Origin: Eurosta solidaginis
Lineage: Eukaryota; Arthropoda; Insecta; Diptera; Tephritidae
DNA length: 64,000 nt
Reading direction: 5' to 3'
Assembly (NCBI RefSeq): GCF_040869045.1
Contig: NC_090319.1
Span: forward strand, 265,438,897 to 265,502,896
Below are positions 11,103 through 20,538 of this stretch, piece by piece (position 1 is the stretch's first letter; each line of letters starts with the position of its first letter). The position numbers and the translations under genes are program-made. Below the pieces are notes generated by a model. That model did not search any database. It saw only the letters and a program-made list of their open reading frames with translations, and was not told where the DNA came from.

Positions 11103-11524
11103 TAAAATAAATACTTGCAAGGCGCGATAGCTTCGGGAGAGATTTTAGGCTGAGATTCTTCTAATTTGCTTCGTGCTCCTTTTTAATTTTTCCAAATGGC
11201 AAAAATAAACTCAAAGTGCTTGCTAAATCACTTTCGGGGAGCGACCCGGCTTAAAAAAGCTTTTTTCTAATTGAAAAAACAATTGTTCTTGTTTTTATCG
11301 GACTATTGATAAATGATTCAAAGTTCGATTCGAGCTCAAGGCCAGAACAATAATTTTTTTCTAATGATAATTGTTGTTATTGTTCTGGTCTTGAGCTCGA
11401 ATCGAACCTTGAATAAATGAAAAAACTTATTTGTAAAATTTTGATGTTGCTTTTCCCGGGGCGTGAATCCAGGATCCTCGGTGTGGTAGGCGGAGCATGC
11501 TACCACCACACCACGCCGCCGCCG
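11103..11524 (-). mobile_element. tRNA-derived SINE family 1, minus strand, with a nested 137-bp insertion
   Basis: Read on the minus strand, the head (GGTGTGGTGGTAGCATGCTCC and CCTGGATTCACGC) is at about 11524-11450 and the tail (AAGCTATCGCGCCTTGC) is near 11103. Positions 11281-11417 are foreign to the family. They are bounded by the 9-bp direct repeat TGAAAAAAC (11272-11280 and 11418-11426). The insert consists largely of two inverted arms, about 11317-11353 and 11377-11413, that contain a box-B-like GTTCGATTCGAGCTC. Confidence 0.75.
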
Positions 11525-11529
11525 CTTCA

Positions 11530-12450
11530 TATTAAGTTCCTGAAAATCTAATTTCTTAAGGAAAATAAAGCTCATGGGCGTTATTTCACTGCACCGGAAG
11601 TACATACAAACATATCTTTTTATAAGTTGAAAATAAATTTAGTAATATTGATGATACATACTTATATAAATGTATTGGCTATAGCTATGGACAGATGTAG
11701 AGATGGATCTACAATTTTCTGATCACAATGGCAACGATCATACGGTCTTACGGATACACCTTATGTATAAGAGAGTTTGTCGTAAGTCAAGCAGTGCTTC
11801 ACAAACTAGTCGGTTAACACTTATCAAGGGAGTCAAGCTTTTGCCTTATATTGATCAAGCTATAACGAAAAATTTTGTCTGGAAACCGAATTTGACAAGA
11901 GATGCCGGAAAATCGAAAAATTAAACGTTTTTCTAAAAACCCAACTGCAAACAAAAAGTTTGGAGCTATGAGGAGGAAAGGATTGTTTTCGTCATGTATA
12001 CAAATTTGAAAAACGACGTCCCTATGTATAGGTTTTATGACATAAAGAATACAAATTCTCTAAATATCGTGTATCGTATCTAATGTAAATCTGGTAAACA
12101 TATTTTTAGAAGGGTCTTTGTATCTCGTTTTTAACAAACAAGCTCCACATGAAACCAAGTTCCTCGCCCTTTCTTCTGCTACTGGATACGGTGAAACGTC
12201 TATTTAAAATACATTCCAAACTGTTTCATTTGAGGTTTTTAATGGCTCTTCACATTGTTGCCTTGTTATTTTGTGACGCAGATGTTCTGAAAGAATTATT
12301 TGAGAAGCTCTGGCCTTAAATTAGAGAAAATACTGGTTTGTACTCAAACTTATTTCAATTAATAGCGACATCACAAACCTACAACAAGAAAGAAAGTCAA
12401 TCGGTCTACATATTTGCACATAAAAACAAACATAGAGAATTAATCCTACA
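11530..12450. other. Intergenic stretch before metallothionein gene 3
   Basis: The only open frame (11703-11924, 73 codons) shows no recognisable domain. No repeat is evident. I see nothing further that can be supported. Confidence 0.4.
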
Positions 12451-12454
12451 CTGT

Positions 12455-12583
12455 TGCACACAGCACTACAGAGTCACAAGAACGAGAAATTGTTACTGAC
12501 GAGATGGGATTCAGGTAGTTATGTAGTTATGAGAGAGGCTAAATATAAAAGCACAACTCAATCAAATTTTGATGATCAGTGAG
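12455..12583 (+). promoter_or_regulatory. Promoter of metallothionein gene 3: MRE, TATA, Inr
   Basis: TGCACAC at 12455-12461 is an exact metal response element core. TATAAAA is at 12544-12550. GATCAGTG at 12574-12581 places +1 at 12578, giving a 100-nt 5' UTR. The initiator octamer is identical to that of gene 1, which argues that the two promoters descend from one. Confidence 0.75.
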
Positions 12584-12677
12584 TTTTGGCATTAGATCAC
12601 GCACGGCAGAAAGAAATTGTGCATTGCAAATTTTTAGCAGTAGAATTCCAAATAACAACAAAAATAATCTGAGAGAA

Positions 12678-13696
12678 ATGCCGTGCCCTTGTGGAACTGG
12701 TAAGTTTTGTTGCACAATTGTTTTAAAAGGAAGTTTATAACTGGGCAGAAAACTAAGGAGCGAAACCGAAACGGTTTAAATTTTCTGACGTGTTCTGGTT
12801 TCGTTCCTCGAAACTTATATCGATATCGTGTTTTGGAATGTAAACTGGATATTAAATTAACCATACAGTTTCATCCATTGCTCGAGTGCTCATTTTTTTA
12901 AATAGAACTTGTTCTTTAAAAAATTAAATTTTATTCCGCGTAGAAAATTAAATAAAAATTTGTATAGAAGAAGTACCAAATTATTTTTACCAAATGTTTT
13001 CGCTGACTCAAGAATTAAACTAAACACTCCCGGGAGAAAAGGCTTTGAAGAGATTTACAAGGTATAATCGAAACAGCTGTCGCCTTGTCCGTCCTGATGT
13101 CACGTTGTTTAAATTTTTCCCAAATTATTAAATAAATTATAAAATTAAAAAATTGCTTCAAATAAATGTTTTCATACATTTAAAAAAAAAGCAATATGGG
13201 TAATCCCCAATTATTAAAATCATACAAACAGACAAAATTGGTTAATTCGTTGTAGTTCTATAAATAGAACAAAAACAGCAACAAAACCAAAGTACCAAGC
13301 ACAGCTTTAACACATAATTGCATACGAAGCATGCAATGTGTAAAAGATTAAAATATGCAAAAAAAGAAGGCAATTGGGAAAAACTTTACAACAACTAAGG
13401 CATGACGTAGCTGAATGCGTTTATAACCATTTCAACTATCGTAGGAGTGCGAGTTCGACTCCCACTCCCGGGAGAAAAGGCTTTGAAGAGATTTACAAGG
13501 TATAATCGAAACAGCTGTCGCCTTGTCCGTCCTGATGTCACGTTGTTTAAATTTTTCCCAAATTATTAAATAAATTATAAACTAAAAATATTTTCGTTAT
13601 TCAGGTTGCAAATGTGGCACACAAGGCCAAGGAAATTGTGGTTGCGGTTCCGGCGGTGGAACTTGTCAATGTGACAAAGGCTGCTGCGACAAATAA
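12678..13696 (+). CDS. Metallothionein gene 3, two exons (37 aa)
   Basis: MtnA-type metal-thiolate protein. Exon 1 is 12678-12699 (22 nt, phase-1 donor GTAAGT). Exon 2 is 13605-13696 after acceptor TTATTCAG. The product is 37 aa with 10 Cys (3, 5, 9, 11, 19, 21, 28, 30, 34, 35). It begins MPCPCGTGCKC, has a Gly-rich spacer (GSGGGT, 22-27) and ends DKGCCDK. Pairs are CxC except for the terminal CC. Length and Cys number are close to the classical fly MtnA (about 40 aa, 10 Cys). The 905-bp intron contains a tRNA-derived SINE plus a head-less copy; the SINE tail ends only 23 nt before the coding exon. Confidence 0.88.
13025..13581 (+). repeat. tRNA-derived SINE and an exact 119-bp partial copy in the intron of metallothionein gene 3
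   Basis: Positions 13025-13143 and 13463-13581 are identical over 119 bp, offset by 438 bp. The second copy is preceded by a tRNA-like head: TAGCTGAATGCG (box A) at about 13408 and GAGTTCGACTCC (box B) at 13451-13462. This makes 13399-13581 a complete SINE of about 183 bp. The first copy lacks the head. Both end in an AT-rich tail (AAATTATTAAATAAATTAT). Confidence 0.75.
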
Positions 13697-14054
13697 AAGG
13701 ATGAATCAACCCTTTGGACAACTGTTCTAATTATCTAGGCTCTGGGGCCAAAAATATAAACAAACTATCGAATCCATATCAAATAACATAGTGGAGTAAT
13801 TAATGTTTGTATCCTATAGATACATTATTTCGAATCCCTGCGTATAAGAAAATTACAAATTATTAAATATTAAAATGATACTAACGACATTCTTTAGTTA
13901 TTATGTAGAATCAATATTTAATAAATATTTAATATAAACAAAAAAGATGTTTTCAAATCTTTATAGCGGAACGCACTCATCACAGCTGCTGAACCGTAAG
14001 TGTATTTTTGAAGAAAATCCTCTTTGTTCTATAATTGCAGTCGATTATAAATTA

Positions 14055-16550
14055 TTATACTCAGTTGAGCAGAGCTCACAGAGTATATTAACTTTGATTG
14101 AATAACGGTTGGTTGTACAGGTATAAAGGAATCGAGATAGATATAGACTTCCATATATCAAAATTATCAGTATCGAAAAAAAATTCGATTGAGCCATGTC
14201 CGTCCGTCCGTCCGTCTGTCCGTTAACACGATAACTTGAGTAAATTTTGAGGTATCTTAATGAAATTTGGTATGTAGGTTCCTGGGCACTCATCTCAGAT
14301 CGCTATTTAAAATGGACGATATCGGACAATAACCACGCCCACTTTTTCGATATCGAAAATTACGAAAAATGAAAAAAATGCCATAATTATATACCAAATA
14401 CAAAAAAAGCAATGAAACATGGTAATTTTATTGGTCTATTGACGCAAAATATAACTTTAGAAAAAAACTTGGTAAAATGGGTGTGACACCTACCATATTA
14501 AGTAGAAGAAAATGAAAAAGTTTTGCAGGGCGAAATCAAAAGCCCTTGGAATCTTGGAAGGAATACTGTACGTGGTATTACATATATAAATAAATTAGCG
14601 GTACCCGACAGATGATGTTCTGGATCACCCTGGTCCACATTTAGGTAGATATCTCGAAAACGCCTTCATATATACAACTAAGGGCCACTCCCTTTTAAAA
14701 CCCTCATTAATACCTTTAATTTGATACCCATATCGTACAAACACATTCTAGAGTCACCCCTGGTCCACGTTTATGGCGATATCTCGAAAAGGCGTCCACA
14801 TATAGAACTAAGGCCAACTCCTTTTTAAAATACTCATTAACACCTTTCATTTGATACCCATATCGTACAAACAAATTCTAGAGTCACCCCTGGTCCACCT
14901 TCATGTCGATATCTCGAAAAGGCGTCCACCTATAGAACTAAGGCCCACGCCTTTTTAAAATACTCATTAACACCTTTCATTTGATACCCATATCGTACAA
15001 AAACATTCTAGAGTCACCCCTGGCCCACCTTTATGGCGATATCTCGAAAAGGCATCCACCTATAGAACTAAGGCCCACTTCCTTTTAAAATACTCATTAA
15101 CACCTTTCATTTGATACCCATATCGTATAAACAAATTCTAGAGTCACCCCTGGTCCACCTTTATGTCGATATCTCGAAAAGGCGTCCACCTATAGAACTA
15201 AGGCCCAGGCCCTTTTAAAATACTCATTAACACCTTTCATTTGATACCCATATCGTACAAACAAATTCTAGATTCACCCCTGGTCCACCTTTATGGCAAT
15301 ATCTCGAAACGGTGTCCACCTATAGAACTAAGGCCCACACCCTTTTAAAATACTCATTAACACCTTTCATTTGATACCCATATCGTACAAACAAAATCTA
15401 GAGTCACCCCGGTCTACCTTTATGGAGATATCTCGAAAAGGCGTCCACCTATAGAACTAAGACCCACGCCCTTTTAAAATGCTCATTAACACCTTTCATT
15501 TGATACCCATATCGTACAAACAAATTCTAGAGTAACCCCTGGTCCACCTTTATGGCGATATCTCGAAAAGGCGTCAACCTATAGAACTAAGGCCCACACC
15601 CTTTTAAAATACTCATTAGCACCTTTCATTTATACCCATATTGTACAAACGCATTCTAGAGTCACCCCTGGTCCACGTTTATGGCGATATCCCGAAAAGG
15701 CGTCCACCCATAGAACAAAGGCCCACTCCCTTTTAAAACACTTATTACACTTTTCGTTTGACACCCATATTGTACAAACGCATTCTAGAGTCAACCCAGG
15801 TCCACTTTTATAACGATATTCCGAAATGCGTCCACCTATAGAACTTAGGCCCACTCCCTTTTAAAATACTCATTAACACCTTTCATTTGATACCCATATA
15901 GTACCAACAAATTCTATAGTCACCCCTGGTCCACGTTTATGGCGATATCTCGAAAAGGCGTCCACATATAGAACTAAGGCCCACGCCCTCTTAAAATACT
16001 CATTAACACCTTTCATTTGATACTCATACCGTACAAACAAATTCTAGAGTCACCCCTGGTCCATCTTTATGGCGATATCTCGAAAAGGCGTACATCTATA
16101 GAACTTAGACCCACGCTCTTTTAAAATACTCACTAATACCTTTCATTTGATACCCATATCGTACAAAATAAATTCTAGAGTCACCTCTGGTTCACCTTTA
16201 TGGCGATATCTCGAAAAGACGTCCACCTATAGAACTTAGGCCCACTCCCTTTTAAAATTATCATTAACACATTTCATTTGATACCCATATCGTACAAACA
16301 AATTCTCGAGTCAGGCCTGGTCCACCTTTATGGCGATATCCCTAAATGGCGTCCATCTATAGATCTGTGGCCTACTTCCTCTTAAAATACTCTTTAATAC
16401 CTTCCATTTGATACACATGTCATACAAACACATTCCAGGGTTACCCTAGGTTCCTTTTACAATATGGTGATTTCCCTTACTTTGTCTCCACAGCTCTCCA
16501 CTGAGTATGTAATGTTCGGTTACACCCGAACTTAGCCTTCCTTACTTGTT
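14055..16550 (-). mobile_element. DINE-1-like element A1 with a long central satellite
   Basis: It runs from TTATACTCAGTTGAGCAGAG (14055) to GTTCGGTTACACCCGAACTT then CTTCCTTACTTG (about 16550), the reverse orientation of the copy at 20.5 kb. It contains the CCGTCCGT run at 14200-14222, TTCGATATCGAAAATT blocks and a central array of 130-bp units. The terminal hairpin, conserved end segments and lack of genes fit a non-autonomous Helentron-associated element; the class call is inference from layout. Confidence 0.75.
14640..16440. repeat. Central tandem array, about 14 units of 130 bp
   Basis: TTGATACCCA recurs at 14721, 14851, 14981, 15111 and 15241, so the period is 130 bp. Units share TCTAGAGTCACCCCTGGTCC, GGCGATATCTCGAAAAGGCG and CCTTTTAAAATACTCATTAA. 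Edge units are more diverged than central ones. Long open frames within it are products of the repeat and not genes. Confidence 0.9.
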
Positions 16551-16683
16551 TTTTATTTATTTTAAACTTTGTTTTTGCCACAATGCCCATTTTTGAAAGT
16601 TTTCGCGACTTAGCTGCAATCAGCTTCCATTGACGAGGATACAGTGCATGTCGTCTAGAGAAGACCAAAGCATACGCCACTGT

Positions 16684-17065
16684 AGTTGTTGTTGTTTTAG
16701 CGATAAGGTTACTCACCGAAGGCTTTGGGGAGTGTTATCAATGTGATGGTCCTTTGCCGGATACAGATACGGTACGCTCCGGTAACACAGCACCAGTAAA
16801 GTGCTAGCCCGACCATCTCGGGAACGATTTATATGGCCACATTAAACCTTCGGGCCATCCATCCCTCCCCACCCCCAAGTTCCATGAGGAGCTTGGGGTC
16901 GCCAGAGCCTCGTTTGTTAGTGAAACAGGATTCGCCGCGGATAGGTGAGGTTGACAATTGGGTTTGGAGAAGCTATATATTGCGCTGGCAACCCGAAGAG
17001 TTGCGCTACACAGCCCCTTGAATATGGTATTTTCTGACCCCCTAACCCGCTGGGGAACGCCTCTA
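16684..17065 (+). repeat. GTT-headed dispersed repeat, fuller copy
   Basis: GTTGTTGTTGTTTTAGCGAT opens the copy. It is followed by CCGAAGGCTTTGGGGAGTG (palindromic), TTTGCCGGATACAGATACGG, CCCGACCATCTCGGGAACG and AGGTGAGGTTGACAATTG. It ends near CCCCCTAACCCGCTGGGG. The same order appears at 25277-25600. It is a non-coding mobile repeat of unassigned class. Confidence 0.65.
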
Positions 17066-17119
17066 TTTGTACTCCCTTATAATATATTGTACAATAGCGG
17101 TTTGGATATGAATAATCAA

Positions 17120-17800
17120 ATTATCTAGCATCGGTCTATAGAAATCACACGATTCGAGGTCACTTTGTCGATGTATGTGGTTAAGGATTGAAGTATCGGT
17201 GTCGTCATCTCTCTCGCTTTCCTACAATGAGGTGAAATGTTTTCACCATAGCTTGAGCACGCTCTTTACTTCGGTTACCAAGTCGTCGTTAACATCCCTA
17301 CAGAAATTTACCCGGGTGAAGGAACATGATATAAGCACAAATGATTCAAATGCTTTCAGTGTTCATGTACCGGTAAGAACGCATGAGCGTAGGACATATT
17401 CATATTCCGATTTAACAGAGTAATCCAGAATGTCATAAGGAAATGAAGCATGATGTACACTCAAAAGTGCAACTTTAACAGTTAAGCTTGAAAATCGTAA
17501 ATTCTTCGTAAGAATATTTTATCCCATTCTGCCTAGCAAGTAACAACCCAGGTTTTTTCCTGAATCACAATGTCCTTATCTATGTCTCTATCAGCTGTGC
17601 CAACTCTCATTGTGCCCCACCTGTTTTACGATTTCCCTATACCCTATTGACGCCGCTCGTCAGCTGTTTGAGTTCAAGACACTTTCTGAGCGAGATGTAG
17701 CTAAGATTTTAAACAGGATTCGGTTGGAGATGACCAATTTTTACGTCATTCTTTCAATTCGGTTTCCTCATGCTTTGAACGTTTCAAGTATGCTTCCAGT
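17120..17800. pseudogene. Possible LINE fragments
   Basis: On the minus strand (about 17290-17120) a short frame reads VTEVKSVLKLW.KHFTS, like the linker before an RTE-type reverse transcriptase. On the plus strand (about 17650-17750) FEFKTLSERDVAKILNRI resembles the start of a LINE reverse-transcriptase domain. Both are short and broken, and the assignments are weak. Confidence 0.3.
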
Positions 17801-18014
17801 GGCCAAAACTAAATCTGCTTGTATTTCCAGTGGTATTTGTCTAAATATTTTCTTGCTTGCCTTATTAATGTTATTTTTTCTAGTGGGGGCGTGTTACTGC
17901 CCGCTTTTCCAACATTCTACAGATTACAATGTAGAGTATATACACCCAACCCCATCCCGCTGCCACTCCCTCTACCACTCCCACCACGATTTGCTCAAAT
18001 CTGTAATCTTTATA

Positions 18015-18110
18015 CCGGAGTCGGAGTAAAAAATGAAGGTCCCGTCCCTCCAATTTATAGGAAAAATTAAAAGGAGCACGACGCAAATTGGAAGAGCACC
18101 TCGACCAAAA
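18015..18110 (+). mobile_element. SINE family 1 tail fragment
   Basis: GGAGTCGGAGTAAAAAATG, GTCCCGTCC, AATTTATAGG and AGGAGCACGACGCAAATTGG match the 3' half of the SINE at 56.1 kb. The head is missing. Confidence 0.6.
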
Positions 18111-18151
18111 ATCCAAAGTTATCCAAAATTCAATAATAGAGTATATATTAA

Positions 18152-18444
18152 CCTGGGTCGATTTGTATGGACGAAAGTTAACCGATATCGCGCCATCGAA
18201 AACCCAAAAAATATTTTTTTTTTTTCAAAAAACTGTTGTAAAAACGTTGCCGATAACAGTTTTTTGAAAAAAAAATATTTTTTGGGTTTTGGGGAGTGTT
18301 TTCGTCGAAAAATTGATCCTTTCGCCTTTTTTTTTCGCAGGCTCGAAAATTATTTTTTTGGGTATGCGCAGTGGAACTTTTTTTCCTGAGCCCAAATCCT
18401 ATCGAAAAATCGATGGCGCGATATCAGTTAATAAATCGACCCAG
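18152..18444. mobile_element. Foldback MITE with nested hairpin
   Basis: The outer ends CTGGGTCGATTTGTATGG (left) and the reverse complement of the right end, CTGGGTCGATTTATTAAC, are inverted repeats that continue into GATATCGCGCCATCGA on both sides. Inside, 18201-18237 (AACCCAAAAAATATT...CAAAAAACTGTT) is the inverse of 18255-18290. AT-rich TATATA-like sequence flanks both sides. There is no coding capacity. Confidence 0.7.
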
Positions 18445-20130
18445 TCTAGTATATATATATACTCAAATATCAATAGTTTGGCCAAACAGATACGAAATTT
18501 AAACAAAATTACATTGACATTGCCTGGGGGCGTGGCCCGTACTGCCAAAATTTTATATAACAATTGCTTTTTCTGACGTCATAAAATCGCTACATACAAA
18601 AGTAAGGGAAATAGATTTTCTTTGTAATCTTGTTTTGGAATTTTTCAAGAATTTTCTTATGTATTCGCTTTTTCTAGACGGAATTATTGCGAATCATCGA
18701 AACCGGTCCAGGCTTTCTTGAGTCATAAGCATAGGAATTACCGTCATTTTCATTTATATTGTATGTATTGTATGCTTATTGCTAGCTTAAACTTGAGAAG
18801 TTACCAATATTCTAACAACATTATAATAAATCGTATTCTGAATACAGTAAGGACCATCAGATGTTTGTATAGGAATGTTATTGCTAAATCCTCTGCTCTA
18901 AAAATAAGTATTATGCAAGGAACTCGAATTATTTTGTATGTTACTATGAAGTTTCAAAATTGGTTAAATTAGTTCAATTTGCAAAAATATTGGGTTTCAC
19001 AAACGGATGAAGTCTGTGTGCCCGACTCTAAGCCTGTGATTACTTGTTCAAGTATTAATTAACGTAACTTTTTTATGCGGTTTCCATTTCAACTCAAATC
19101 AATGTTATACACCGAAAGAAATTACGGCACTAAATTCAACAAATCGGGTTTTTCATTCTCTCAGATAACCGAGGTTTTTGTTAAGAAACCAAATTTGTTT
19201 AGTCATTTCAATAGAAACGAAAATATTGTTCTCAAGTTAACGATATTCTGTAGACATAATAGATTTCAGTCAATTTAACTCTTTTTTCTGTTAAAAGAAC
19301 TGAATTCGTTGGTAGTTTCAACAGCGAATGACTGTCGAACTGTGTTCGTGTCATGCGCTCGCCAGGTCAAGGCTCCAGTTATTAGGGGCGGCAGAGTCGC
19401 CAGATCTCGAGGCAGCAATTAAGCTAGGTCTTAGAAAACTTCTAGTATTTGCCAAGAGGAGGAAGTTATTCTATAACATAAGTCCTGTTACGTGATAGGG
19501 GTTCTTCCGTTTGGTCGTCAAACAAATTCTGGTAACACTATGGACACATTCAGTCTATGTGAGGTCTTTATTTACCGACCAGTTCAACCTAACCTAACTG
19601 TCAATATTATGTAGAGAAGCTTACACTCACCATACTCACTAGTTTGTTCTTATGACGATGGTATCATAGAAATCTCTGTCATATCAAGAGCCTTTACAGT
19701 TATTCAAACAGTTCTAATTGTTATTCTTAGGCCTACTTGCAGAGCGGCAGGTTATTTTTTAGCACAGAGTTATTTGAAAAAAATTTCCAAAAATGTACGA
19801 GTTTAACCGCTCATTTCAGGTTTACTCTGAGTTGTAAAATTAACTTGTCGTTCTGCAAGTTGGTCTTGGAGTGACGGTAACAACTGTTAAGGTGACAGAA
19901 CTATGTATGATGAACATTTCTTTCTCAATCTGACTATTGAAACGGTCAATTCAGAATCAACAATTTGTGCGAAGTTCACTCAACAGCCATTTGCGATGGA
20001 TAAAAATTTACAGAGATTTATCTTGAATTCATCCGTAACTCGGTTGATTTCACCAGCTTTTTTCTTTCGATGTAAAGACTGTAATATCAGCCATACATAT
20101 TACATTACAAATATTACATTGTAATCACTA
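18445..20130. other. Intergenic stretch downstream of the WAP-like gene
   Basis: No gene seen. About 19320-19600 has a higher-GC block that ends CGACCAGTTCAACCTAACCTAACT, a CCTAA-type ending like that of some LINE 3' ends; the assignment is weak. A minus-strand AATAAA (TTTATT at 20135-20140), about 140 nt past the WAP-like stop codon, is the likely polyadenylation signal of that gene. Confidence 0.4.
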
Positions 20131-20278
20131 TATGTTTATTTGTATGTATATACATATCACTTGATTAAAAACATTAAAAATATATGTAAAAAAAACAAAT
20201 ACCAATTAATAGTTAAGTATTGAGCAAAGGTAAATAAATAACAAAACACTTAAAAGAAATATTAAGCAAATTTTGAAA

Positions 20279-20496
20279 TCACTTAATAACAATATTTTGT
20301 GCAAGCCTTTTAACAAAATCAACATTCAAAATATTTGCCATCCATGTGAGTAAAGACTTTTTAGGTGGGCGGCAATGACGCAGACCCGCCTCCTGGCAGC
20401 AAACATTCGGGAAGCAATCCAACGTGGATTCGCATGTTTTCGGATGTAAATCGAATATAGGCGGCGGTGCTGGTGTGCATTCAAGATATTCTGATA
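20279..20496 (-). CDS. WAP-like gene, last exon (third six-Cys module)
   Basis: On the minus strand the exon starts after acceptor TTACTTCCAG at 20497 and runs 72 codons to TGA at 20279-20281. Two bases precede the first full codon, so it accepts a phase-1 intron, exactly what the GTGAGT donor at 27161 supplies. The encoded module has C-x14-C-x5-C-x4-CC-x7-C (Cys at exon residues 6, 21, 27, 32, 33, 41), the same spacing as the second module. It is followed by a basic PPKK stretch and a hydrophobic/basic tail. There is no ATG before the module, so the exon cannot stand alone. It could instead end a separate neighbouring WAP-like gene, but the matching phase makes one gene the simpler reading. 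Confidence 0.75.
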
Positions 20497-20538
20497 CTGG
20501 AAGTAAACGTAAGAATAAGAAATGATAAACCCAAAAAA

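Noticed and set aside
14640..16440. Regular direct repeats that could suggest a CRISPR array
   Set aside because: The whole 130-bp unit is conserved, with no short repeat/variable spacer pattern, and the context is a eukaryotic transposon.
17610..18029. 139-codon open frame on the plus strand
   Set aside because: It crosses from a LINE-like fragment into unrelated sequence and the end of a SINE region. The composition changes midway and no domain covers it.
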